DNA of 64,000 nt from Cyanidiococcus yangmingshanensis. Lineage: Eukaryota; Rhodophyta; Bangiophyceae; Cyanidiales; Cyanidiaceae. Below are positions 22,705 to 31,087 of this stretch, one piece after another. The notes beneath the pieces were generated by a model. That model saw only the letters and a program-made list of their open reading frames with translations. It had not been told where the DNA came from and searched no databases. The stretch is from the NCBI GenBank assembly GCA_013995675.1, contig VWRR01000017.1, forward strand, positions 1 to 64,000, read 5' to 3'. The translations under genes and the position numbers were made by a program. The first letter of the stretch is position 1. Each line of letters opens with the position of its first letter.

Positions 22705-24174
22705 TCAGCCGCAGAGACCTGCTCCGGTTCGTGATTCTCCAGCAGTCAAACGCAAACGAGGCAACACCTCCGATTGATACGCCTCGCGCATGCGGTCCGC
22801 ACAGCCGTCACGGTTCTCCAGCAGGGCCATGGCCTCTTCATAGATGCGATCCGTGGTGAGATTCTCCTGCAGGAGCTCCGGCACGATGGGACGATCTAGA
22901 GAGACTACGTTCACGGCAGAAACGTAGGGCAACCGCATTCGAAATACTCGGCGGATCAGAAATGCCGAAGTTTTCGACAACCGATAAAGCACAATTTGGG
23001 GAACACCTAGCGCGGCCGCCTCTAAGTTCACAGTTCCAGACTTGCAGATCGCTAGATCTGCTGCAGCAAGCACAAGCCGTGACTGCGTCCGCGGAACCAA
23101 ATGAAATAGTGTTTCCGACTCGAGACCACCAGGGCCATGGGCATGCTGGGTGATCCGGTCAGCAGGAACGCCTTGCTCGATCAGCAAACGACGAATACGA
23201 TCAGTAAACTCCTCTCGGGCCACGGGTACAACAAAGTAGATGCGCTTTGAGGGATGCCGCTTGCTCATCGTCTTTTCGATGGCCAGTGCGGCACGCGCAG
23301 TTGCCGGCAGTAATGCGCCAACCTCCTGCTCCCGAGAGGCAAGCATCACCGCTACGTACGCTCGGTCGGAGGAGCTCCAGGCCAGTTTCGCACGCGCTGC
23401 TTGCTGGCTTGTCGGCTTCACTAGATCGAGGATTGGGTGTCCGACATAAACAATTTCCGGTGAACCGTTCAAAGCGCCTAATTTCAAGAGCCTCTGTCGA
23501 TAGAACTCTGCCTCTAGCGGAAATATCGCAACGAGACAACGACAGCACTCACGTAACACTGGAAAATAGTCTAAGAGACGGGGCGCGGGATTCCCATCTG
23601 ATTCCCATATCCACTGTTGTGGGCCTATGTAGTAAATTACGGGAACACCCGGGAGAAACTCCCGAAACCAGCTAGCTATTGCTGCGTTCGGACCGATGTA
23701 GTCTATCAGCACTGCCACGTCGGGCGGATCCTCCAAGAGCTCCTTCTTCGCTTTCTCGTAAGCGAGAAAAGCGGGTAAAACAAAACGCACAGCCTCAAAA
23801 ATACCAATCGATGAGATACTCAACGTATCCGCATAGAGTTCGACACCAGCCTCACGCATTGAAGGACCGCCGACCCCGCGAAGGAGAAGTCGGCTCTCTC
23901 CTGCCCGCTCCGTGGCCTGTTTCCGAAGGCTTTTGGCCAATGCAGCCCCGTGCATGTCTCCGGAAACCTCCCCTGTCGAAATAAACACCCGGAGCTGGCG
24001 TGTGCCCACCTGGAGTTGCAAGCGTCCCAGTCGTTTCTGGGCCGAGCAGCGCCCCGGCAGGGAGCGCTCCCGCAGCGCAACCGCTCGTCGCGTAAACCCC
24101 CGGCAGTCTCGCAACACCGCCGCTCTGCCGCCGACACGAGTCAACGGCACTCCTTTCCAGCAAAAAGCAACCAT
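22705..24174 (-). CDS. lpxB: Lipid-A-disaccharide synthase (LpxB) homologue
   Basis: LpxB (GT19) joins UDP-diacylglucosamine and lipid X into the lipid A disaccharide in bacteria; plants and some algae keep an organellar copy. The 489-residue product carries the family blocks in order: LRVFISTGEVSGDMHGAAL, GVGGPSMREAGVELYAD, ISSIGIFEAV, VLIDYIGPNAAIASWFR, VIYYIGPQQWIWES, IVYVGHPILDLV, ADLAICKSGTVNLEAAALG and PQIVLYRLS. The frame runs upstream to a TTG, but the ATG at 24174 (MVAFCWKGVPLTRVG) is the first usable start. It gives about 65 residues of basic, Phe-containing leader that suits a plastid transit peptide, though mitochondrial targeting is also possible. Upstream lies a 136-bp tandem array. 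The substrate may differ from bacterial lipid A precursors. Confidence 0.88.
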   Translation of the reverse strand: MVAFCWKGVPLTRVGGRAAVLRDCRGFTRRAVALRERSLPGRCSAQKRLGRLQLQVGTRQLRVFISTGEVSGDMHGAALAKSLRKQATERAGESRLLLRGVGGPSMREAGVELYADTLSISSIGIFEAVRFVLPAFLAYEKAKKELLEDPPDVAVLIDYIGPNAAIASWFREFLPGVPVIYYIGPQQWIWESDGNPAPRLLDYFPVLRECCRCLVAIFPLEAEFYRQRLLKLGALNGSPEIVYVGHPILDLVKPTSQQAARAKLAWSSSDRAYVAVMLASREQEVGALLPATARAALAIEKTMSKRHPSKRIYFVVPVAREEFTDRIRRLLIEQGVPADRITQHAHGPGGLESETLFHLVPRTQSRLVLAAADLAICKSGTVNLEAAALGVPQIVLYRLSKTSAFLIRRVFRMRLPYVSAVNVVSLDRPIVPELLQENLTTDRIYEEAMALLENRDGCADRMREAYQSEVLPRLRLTAGESRTGAGLCG

Positions 24175-24584
24175 CTGGCTGGACACAACGTGGTCGCGCT
24201 CCTCAGCTGAACGACCGACACGCTGCCGCACTGAGACGGAACGTGCTCCGTCGGGACCGCGTCGGGTTTTCCGCCCGAAACCTGGTTTCTGTGGAAACAC
24301 TGCGTACGCCTGCAAAGGTGCCGCCACCAGAGCAGACACTGCACAGCACCTGGCAACCGACCCTTTACGGAAAAGTGGCTTTCGAAATAGGCGTCTGCCG
24401 AAACGGTTTGTGGAGCGCGTGCGCTGAACTGCACCAACACGCCTGAGGGTCAACGACAACGCCCCGTTCCGCAGACCTGCCGTCTCCTAGGCGCCTCGCC
24501 AAAAGTTTCCAAGTCTGCGCCAACGCCACAGGCCAGCCGCTCCCCAGACACGTTCTGGCGGCAGCAGCAGCGTCTGCAACCGTG
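24175..24584. other. Upstream region of the lpxB homologue
   Basis: The lpxB frame stays open through part of this stretch but begins with a TTG at 24459, so it is not counted as coding. It is Arg/Cys-rich in translation and shows no domain. It separates the lpxB start from the 136-bp array by about 410 bp. Confidence 0.4.
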
Positions 24585-25397
24585 CTGTCGACAAGCCCAC
24601 AAAGGCGCCCTTGTTCGGCTCCACGCCGACCACCGCAGAGTTGCCGATACTAGACCAGAGCGCTGGCCCGCGTGTCGGCCCAGAAACAGCCTCAATCGCT
24701 CAATGCGTACTAGAGATGGGTTGTCGTCAAGCCCACAAAGGCGCCCTTGTTCGGCTCGACGCCGACCGCCGCAGAGTTGCCGATACTAGACCAGAGCGCT
24801 GGCCCGCGTGTCGGCCCAGAAACAGCCTCAATCGCTCAATGCGTACTAGAGATGGGTTGTCGTCAAGCCCACAAAGGCGCCCTTGTTGGGCTCCACGCCG
24901 ACCACCGCAGAGTTGCCGATACTGGACCAGAGCGCTGGCCCGCGTGTCGGCCCAGAAACAGCCTCAATCGCTCAATGCGTACTAGAGATGGGTTGTCGTC
25001 AAGCCCACAAAGGCGCCCTTGTTCGGCTCGACGCCGACCGCCGCAGAGTTGCCGATACTAGACCAGAGCGCTGGCCCGCGTGTCGGCCCAGAAACAGCCT
25101 CAATCGCTCAATGCGTACTAGAGATGGGTTGTCGTCAAGCCCACAAAGGCGCCCTTGTTGGGCTCCACGCCGACCACCGCAGAGTTGCCGATACTGGACC
25201 AGAGCGCTGGCCCGCGTGTCGGCCCAGAAACAGCCTCAATCGCTCAATGCGTACTAGAGATGGGTTGTCGTCAAGCCCACAAAGGCGCCCTTGTTCGGCT
25301 CGACGCCGACCGCCGCAGAGTTGCCGATACTAGACCAGAGCGCTGGCCCGCGTGTCGGCCCAGAAACAGCCTCAATCGCTCAATGCGTACTAGAGAT
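24585..25397. repeat. 136-bp tandem array, six copies, dimeric order
   Basis: AAGCCCACAAAGGCGCCC recurs every 136 bp, with copies starting at about 24587, 24723, 24859, 24995, 25131 and 25267. Copies alternate between two versions. Even copies have TTCGGCTCGACGCCGACCGCC. Odd copies have TTSGGCTCCACGCCGACCACC, and two of them also have ACTGGACC for ACTAGACC. Copies 3-4 and 5-6 appear identical as dimers, so the last duplicating unit was 272 bp. Because 136 leaves remainder 1 on division by 3, the same peptide appears in rotating frames, producing overlapping 104-124-residue open frames that I treat as by-products. The array lies between the lpxB promoter side and the 3' end of the zinc-finger gene. 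Confidence 0.95.
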
Positions 25398-25850
25398 GCA
25401 GCCTGGGAATCCATGTCGTGTACGGGAGTAGGGCATCCATGGTGTCACGCCAACAAGGGCAGCGATAGTGTCGAGGTCACACCCCTTCTTCCATGCCGAC
25501 GGTGTTCGATGGACCCTGCATTCGACGTGGCGTCCTACAACATCCGAAATATCCTGCATCCAGGCCATCGTAGATTCGCAGAAGCAGCTCACACTCTCTC
25601 TGTGTTTATTCGTTGCGACCGCCGGTCTAGGATCCCTCAAACAACGACGCTATAGAAGCAAGTGCGTCGCATAGCCTTCAGAGCAGACCTCGCGTCGCAG
25701 TCGTCCAGAACAGCAACAGAGCAGCTTGCACGAGGGATCAGCCGCTGGCCTGCGTTGCCGTCAGGCGACAGCTCCAGGCGCACATGCGAATACCGCCCCT
25801 GGAGGGCTTTTCCCGTATCCCCGTCTTGTATAAATCACCCAGTGAGCCGC
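25398..25850. other. Spacer between tandem array and zinc-finger gene
   Basis: About 450 bp of unique sequence follow the last repeat. No gene or RNA was recognised. Confidence 0.4.
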
Positions 25851-26495
25851 TCACGGGGAAGGCCCGCGCTCCCGGGGCCGAAGGCCATGCACCACGATCG
25901 CAATGAGCACCGTTGCTGCCGGCAGAAACCACGGCTGCCAGGCCAATCTCTTTCTCGACTGGTTTCGTTGCTGTCCAGGCAGCGCTGGTGGCACAGTTGA
26001 CGGCGTCGCCGTCGTCATCGTCCGTTCACGCCCTCTGGCGCAAGCGTCAACGCGCCCATAGGTTCCCACTGGTGGCGCAACTGCATCGCCGCTCTTCTCA
26101 TTCTTCGAGCGCGCCTCCAAGCAGGCCCAGGTCTCATGCTCGATTCGGTCGACGAGACGTACGAGTTGGCTACACTTTTTGCAGCGCTCCGTTCGGGCGC
26201 CGCACCGCCGCACGTGGTCCTCCAGCCCACCCCTCTGGATGGGTAGCTCGCAGTAGACGCACTCCACTGGCGTGGAAGGACACTCGGTTCTCCAGTGAGC
26301 ATCTAGCTCTGACTCGTGTAGCTGAAGGCCACAGTGCTCGCACTGGCGTGTTCCGCGGGCACACCGCACCTCGTGGAGGGTCCAGTTCGAACGCAGCACT
26401 TGGTGGCCGCACACTGGGCACTGGATAGCGTCGGCCTCACCAAAGCTGCCCTCGACGGTCGTTTCCACGTGTTCTCCCGCAGAGGCGACGGGCAT
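25851..26495 (-). CDS. TRAF-type zinc-finger protein with C-terminal membrane anchor
   Basis: The 214-residue product has three or four consecutive Cys/His modules of the TRAF/XAF1 type: CPVCGHQVLRSNWTLHEVRC, QCEHCGLQLHESELDAHWRT, ECVYCELPIQRGGLEDHVRR and CKKCSQLVRLVDRIEHETW. They span roughly residues 24-130. A polar linker follows, and then a hydrophobic segment, WFLPAATVLIAIVVHGL, close to the C-terminus. That fits a tail-anchored protein with the zinc fingers facing the cytosol. Such modules bind proteins or ubiquitin-related partners in other eukaryotes; the partner here is unknown. The frame opens four codons upstream at a TTG, and the ATG at 26495 is chosen. The gene is complete and uninterrupted. 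Confidence 0.85.
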   Translation of the reverse strand: MPVASAGEHVETTVEGSFGEADAIQCPVCGHQVLRSNWTLHEVRCARGTRQCEHCGLQLHESELDAHWRTECPSTPVECVYCELPIQRGGLEDHVRRCGARTERCKKCSQLVRLVDRIEHETWACLEARSKNEKSGDAVAPPVGTYGRVDACARGRERTMTTATPSTVPPALPGQQRNQSRKRLAWQPWFLPAATVLIAIVVHGLRPRERGPSP

Positions 26496-28570
26496 TGCCC
26501 TGAACAAGCCCTTTAGACTTTATCCTTGCGCTTCACAAGACAGAGCCCCAAACTGGAGCAGTACGTTCCAAGCACGAACGTCCCGTGAGAAGTGATCTCC
26601 AACGACCGAGTGCAACTCGGCCAGCGGCTGCCGTAAGCCACGCGCCACCGGGGAACGGATTGGTGGACTCGCTCTTTGGCCCCGACGAGACTGGTTACGG
26701 TCCGCCAAATATCACACCAAGAGCTGCAGAGTCCTTAATGATGAATCGTCCAATTTGATCACCACGGTCATCCGTATAGGTAGTGTTTCTATTCTGTGCA
26801 CTCAATTCGTCGCATCGAGCTGCCTCAGCACTAGAGACGAGCGGGCATCACAGTGTTTCATGCTTCGTTTTCGTTTTTGCTTACTCAATCGGTGCAGAGA
26901 TTGGCACTCGGTTGAGATTCCTAGAAGGTGCTGATGATGTTCTGATCGCCAACTAGGCTTTATACGGTGTTTGCTCTCGCTTGGAGCGTCGTCAAGACGT
27001 GGACCTTGAACGTGATCAACAAAATTCTGAACGAGGGATCTCCTTCTTTTCCAAGGAATGCATGAAAAATCATGCCTCTGAGCGCCGATCCTAGCTCAAA
27101 AATAGAGCATTTGGAACCGTTCGAAAAGAGCGTTTTTATCGGCGCTGGCGAGGAGAAACCTAGCGAAAAGGGATTTTCAGCGAGTGGCTAGCCTAGCCTT
27201 GCCCTAGTGCTTTCGCAACGCCACTTTGCCGAGACAGGTCTGCCCAAGTCATCCCAGATATTCATTGGTTAGCGGCTAGTGCACACGATTCCATGAGTTT
27301 GTTTCGTCGTCCTCGAGATGATCAACCGTTATGCATGATCAGACGAGTGAATTCTGGTAGAGCTCCGGATAACGCTCCGTTTGATCCCACTGCTGAGAAT
27401 TATTCTCTGAGTATAGAAGCTTATCCAATCCTCTTCCCTTCGCAACAAGCACAGGATGCCATTGATATTTAGATCCTGCAGTCGGTAGACCCACTGGGAA
27501 GGTTTGGGGGAAATGTTCCAGACGAAAATCACTTTTCTGCGCGGCCGATCAAAGAGCGGTCACGGCAGTCCTCTGAATCGTAAGGGAACAAACCGTCGAA
27601 TTTTTAGCTTAACGAAGAGGCATCATAAGTTCTCGATTGGCCGCAGCGGTGCCCGTAGCACGTAACCTAATCATTTGGATTACAGCTATAGCCGTCATCG
27701 GTCAAGAGGCACTGAAATCATCTTGTGGAGGGCAAACAGCATCAGCTGCCGCCGGTTGGGCAGCGTCCCAACACATTCAGTCTGAAGCCGCGAGCCGCGA
27801 GCCAAGCATCCATTAAAGCCCGTGCGATGATCGACGGAAGTACCTTGTCGCGCTGCACACATTGTCATACCCCATTGAGAATGCCGGCACACGCGCGTAT
27901 AGAAACTCGGATATTGCAAGGCAAACTTGGTTCGCAAACCGCATTCGTCCGTAGCCTGCAACGATCATAAAGACACAGGAACCGCCGAACAGCAGATCCG
28001 GAGGCACACGCGCTTGGACTGACGCCCATGCAGGTGCTCTATCATTCCAGAGCGGACGATGATGTCTCGTTGAGCGTCATGAGTGGCCATCGGCATCCGC
28101 CAACGGCCATCAATCAAGGCAACGCCAACGCTGCTGGCTCGAACGCTCTGATGTCTTGGCGCGCTCGCCAAAAGTAAAATACTCGCGATATCCCCAAATA
28201 TTTCCCTCGCCGAAAGGAGCTGCAGCGGTGCATAGAGCCCGGGCACGCTACAATGAGCGCATATGGACCATGACGGAAACACCATCAGCGTTTCACTCCT
28301 CGGCCTGGAGATATCGGTTGCATACGCGTGTCTCTTGTAAGATTGCGAGCAGATGCCACAAGCGATGAATCGATACACATCCCAGCGTTTTCCCCGGGCG
28401 CAAACTGGATCCGTGGCGCAATCGTGCCTGCGCCCTCGCGCGTGTCATCGACCGGTGCACTACGACCACCGTTCGTGTGATTACGATGATTATCAGCGCA
28501 AATGCAGATCGCCAGGCCCTGACGCGCAGGCCAGCCGCCAGTCGATCCCATCCAATCGGCGCAATGTCTA
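26496..28570. other. 2-kb intergenic stretch, nothing recognised
   Basis: This is a long gap for this gene-dense region. Open frames are short, occur on both strands and show no domain. I saw no tRNA-like B box with a matching arm, and no long repeat. It could hold non-coding RNA that cannot be seen by eye. Confidence 0.4.
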
Positions 28571-28573
28571 TGC

Positions 28574-28586
28574 AAGTATATAAAAG
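28574..28586 (+). promoter_or_regulatory. TATA box-like element
   Basis: AAGTATATAAAAGTA is a strong TATA match about 100 bp before the ATG at 28680 of the Mpv17-family gene. If it is used, transcription would begin near 28605-28615, so the leader would contain several short upstream ATGs. Confidence 0.45.
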
Positions 28587-28679
28587 TACGATCATGCCTC
28601 ACTGTGTTCTATTTGGGGATGCGTACCGCAGCACCATCTTCCACGCAGGTATGCGCTGTGAACATCGTCCAAGAGCCAC

Positions 28680-29966
28680 ATGCAACAAAAAAACGGATCA
28701 TCCATCCACAAACACTTGTTAACGTACAGATTCGAGGTACCCATGAACATACATCCACAAGCCGTATACAACAACGAGACCACGGCTGGTGCCCCACGAG
28801 ATTGCCCCAGGAACGGACAGTGCGTGGCCGAGCCCGCCGCATCGATCTCCTTGGCGGTAACGTCCCCGATCGATTCGTGCGCTGGCCAGTGCCGGTGCGC
28901 TCGCCGACGCGCTCCGTGGACAACGCACCTGGGCGGGCAGAGGCCACGCGAGGCATTGGCTGCGGCGTTTGAATTCGCTCGTTCGCTGCGAGGGAGTGTT
29001 CCGAGTCCGTTGACGAACGAGCGGACATTGATAACGCTTGTCACGGCAGCGATGGTTCAAGTATGCTTTGTCTCTGGGTCTTTCACAGTCACTCAACGGG
29101 GCACGAGGGTGAGCGCGAGTAGGCAAGCGGTCACTTGGGTTTGTGCGTTGGGTGCCCATGCTGACGAGCGGCCACGAGGGCGGTCGTCGCACGTCGGTCC
29201 GTTGCCACTGGGTGCGCTTCGCCAAGTGCGCGGATGGCGTGCGCTCTCGCCAGAGGGAGCTGTAGCGCCGCCATACGGTGGTGGTGGTGGTGGTGGCACT
29301 GGCGGTAGTGGTGGCGGTGGTGGCGGCGATGGCGGTGCCTCTGGTCGCCCCAACCCCTTCGCTGGGCTCTGGGCACTCTACCTCGAATATCTGGCCAAAC
29401 GACCACTGCTGACCAAGATGTGCACGTCGCTGGTTGGTTTCGGTCTCGGAGACGTGCTTGCGCAGCGTTTCTTGGACAAGCAGAAGCTTGATGGGAAACG
29501 GCTCTTCCGAATGATGTCCTTTGGTTTCTTGATTCACGGCTCGACGGGCCACTATTGGTATCAATTCCTCGACCAGATGATCAAGGGAACAGGCGTGAGG
29601 CAAGTCGTTTCCAAGGTGGCTCTCGATCAACTGCTCTGGGCGCCTGTATTTACGGCAATTTTCCTGGGTTACACGAGTTTGCTTAGCGGGGCCACAACAG
29701 AGGAAACCATGAAAAAGATCCAGGCGGATACGTTTACGGGCGTTCGTGCTTCCTGGTCGGTCTGGCCAATCGCACATGCGATCAATTTCCGCTTTGTTCC
29801 GCCGAGTCAGCGCCTCCTCTACATCAACTCTATCCAAATCGTCTACAATATGTTTCTATCCATTCTGGCACAGAGCCGGCCAGGTGGCCTTCAACAGGGG
29901 ACTCCCAAGGGTGGCTCGAGTAAGAGCAAATCAAAGCGAAACGGTAGCGGTGGCAGTAAAAAGTGA
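28680..29966 (+). CDS. Mpv17/PMP22-family membrane protein, long N-terminus
   Basis: Mpv17/PMP22 proteins are four-helix membrane proteins of the mitochondrial inner or peroxisomal membrane, thought to form pores (family knowledge). The C-terminal 195 residues match the family: LWALYLEYLAKRPLLTKM, LVGFGLGDVLAQRF, FGFLIHGSTGHYWYQFLD, VALDQLLWAPVFTAIFLGYT and SWSVWPIAHAINFRFVP with the conserved W-P-x-x-x-x-x-NF signature. The N-terminus is unusual. The frame is open from the ATG at 28680 and gives 428 residues, including a glycine run (about residues 200-220). An internal ATG at 29052 (MVQVCFVSGSFTV) would give a 304-residue form with a more typical organelle presequence, so the true start is unsettled. 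The last 25 residues are Gly/Ser/Lys-rich. Confidence 0.85.
   Translation: MQQKNGSSIHKHLLTYRFEVPMNIHPQAVYNNETTAGAPRDCPRNGQCVAEPAASISLAVTSPIDSCAGQCRCARRRAPWTTHLGGQRPREALAAAFEFARSLRGSVPSPLTNERTLITLVTAAMVQVCFVSGSFTVTQRGTRVSASRQAVTWVCALGAHADERPRGRSSHVGPLPLGALRQVRGWRALSPEGAVAPPYGGGGGGGTGGSGGGGGGDGGASGRPNPFAGLWALYLEYLAKRPLLTKMCTSLVGFGLGDVLAQRFLDKQKLDGKRLFRMMSFGFLIHGSTGHYWYQFLDQMIKGTGVRQVVSKVALDQLLWAPVFTAIFLGYTSLLSGATTEETMKKIQADTFTGVRASWSVWPIAHAINFRFVPPSQRLLYINSIQIVYNMFLSILAQSRPGGLQQGTPKGGSSKSKSKRNGSGGSKK
29278..29335. repeat. GGTGGT-type trinucleotide run in Mpv17-family gene
   Basis: A GGT/GGC-rich run encodes the glycine-rich linker just before the conserved Mpv17 domain. It is coding, and such runs commonly vary in length. 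Confidence 0.8.
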
Positions 29967-31087
29967 ACGCAACAATTTGTTAGAGCGTGAGATCTGCACG
30001 TCCCACAATCTCATCTGAACGAGTTGACGAATGATTTCAGCTGGAATATTTCAAGCTTTCGACTGAAAGCGCCTTGAAAAACATAAAGGTGGTCTTCCCG
30101 GAACTGCGTCGGCCGCGTCTTTGGTTGCGTTGCCCGGGAGCATCCAGCACTGTCTTCGCACACCAGGAGCAATCCTTGGGTTGCATGAAGCGTATGCGGT
30201 GAGGCGCGATGTAACGCTCGCTCCTCAATTGTCTTGAGGAGGATGTATGGGGCCCCACTTTGCGCACAGCAAGGTTGCGCCACTCCTCGATCGAACCGAT
30301 TCAACTGTGTAGTGTTCGAACAAGACACCTATTTGCAACTCGATCATATACGTTGGCCTTGTCCGTCTCGGGCTCCAGCATCAACCACTCGTGACCTTTC
30401 CTATAGTATTCGCACTCTAGCAGAAGACCACTGCAATCGCAAGCCGTCGTCAAACCCGATTGCGTACCCAGTTTCGGCGAGACAAGCTCGAAACGCTCCA
30501 AGTTGCAGTGTTAGATATGACGATCATGACCAACTGTTTGGACACGCGTGCCTCAGCTCAGGATGCCAAGTAGGCGAATTCTTGGTCGAGTCTTCGCAGC
30601 AAACGCGAGGCTCCCTGCCGTCTGTGGCACCGACATTCCCTAAATTACCCGTCATGCTGGTGGGATGGATTGCTGTGCTCTGCGATGGCGCTGAACATCC
30701 GTTGCACGAGACTCGGATGCTTCCAGTCGGGTCCATGTTGAGCAGACTGTGGGCTCTTGGCCAACTCATAACGTCTGTGTACGAACAAGTTTTCACCACG
30801 CTTGCCTTGGTGCATTCAAATGACCACCTCGGTGTCTTGACTTAGGCGACTCGACCGCATCCATCCTCGAGCTCGAACGATGCGAAGCAGAGACATTGCT
30901 TGCGCTGGGGAATGCTCGTTTCAGCCGTCGCGTATTGACCCAATACTTATCAGATGCATTCAAGACGGTCAGCGCTTGTCAGTTCGGTTATCGTCCGTGT
31001 GACATTTGTCAACAGTCGCCAATCTTGGCGTTGACCAAATGGCGCTCCACCAGCAAACGAAAGATCCATCGGCGTTCGAATCTCTAG
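29967..31087. other. Intergenic with ambiguous open frames
   Basis: Open frames on the plus strand at about 30243-30845 and about 30850-31087 have weakly protein-like translations (a hydrophobic SRLWALGQLITSVYEQVFTT, and later CDICQQSPILAL). They lie in different frames and show no domain that I can name. A frame-shifted unknown gene cannot be excluded. Confidence 0.3.

Noticed and set aside
24611-25333. Overlapping 104-124-residue open frames in the 136-bp array
   Set aside because: They repeat the same peptide in rotating frames because the unit is 1 mod 3; no start context or independent domain supports a gene.
28719-29837. 372-residue minus-strand open frame
   Set aside because: Antisense to the Mpv17-family domain, low in family-like features; the plus-strand domain is clear.
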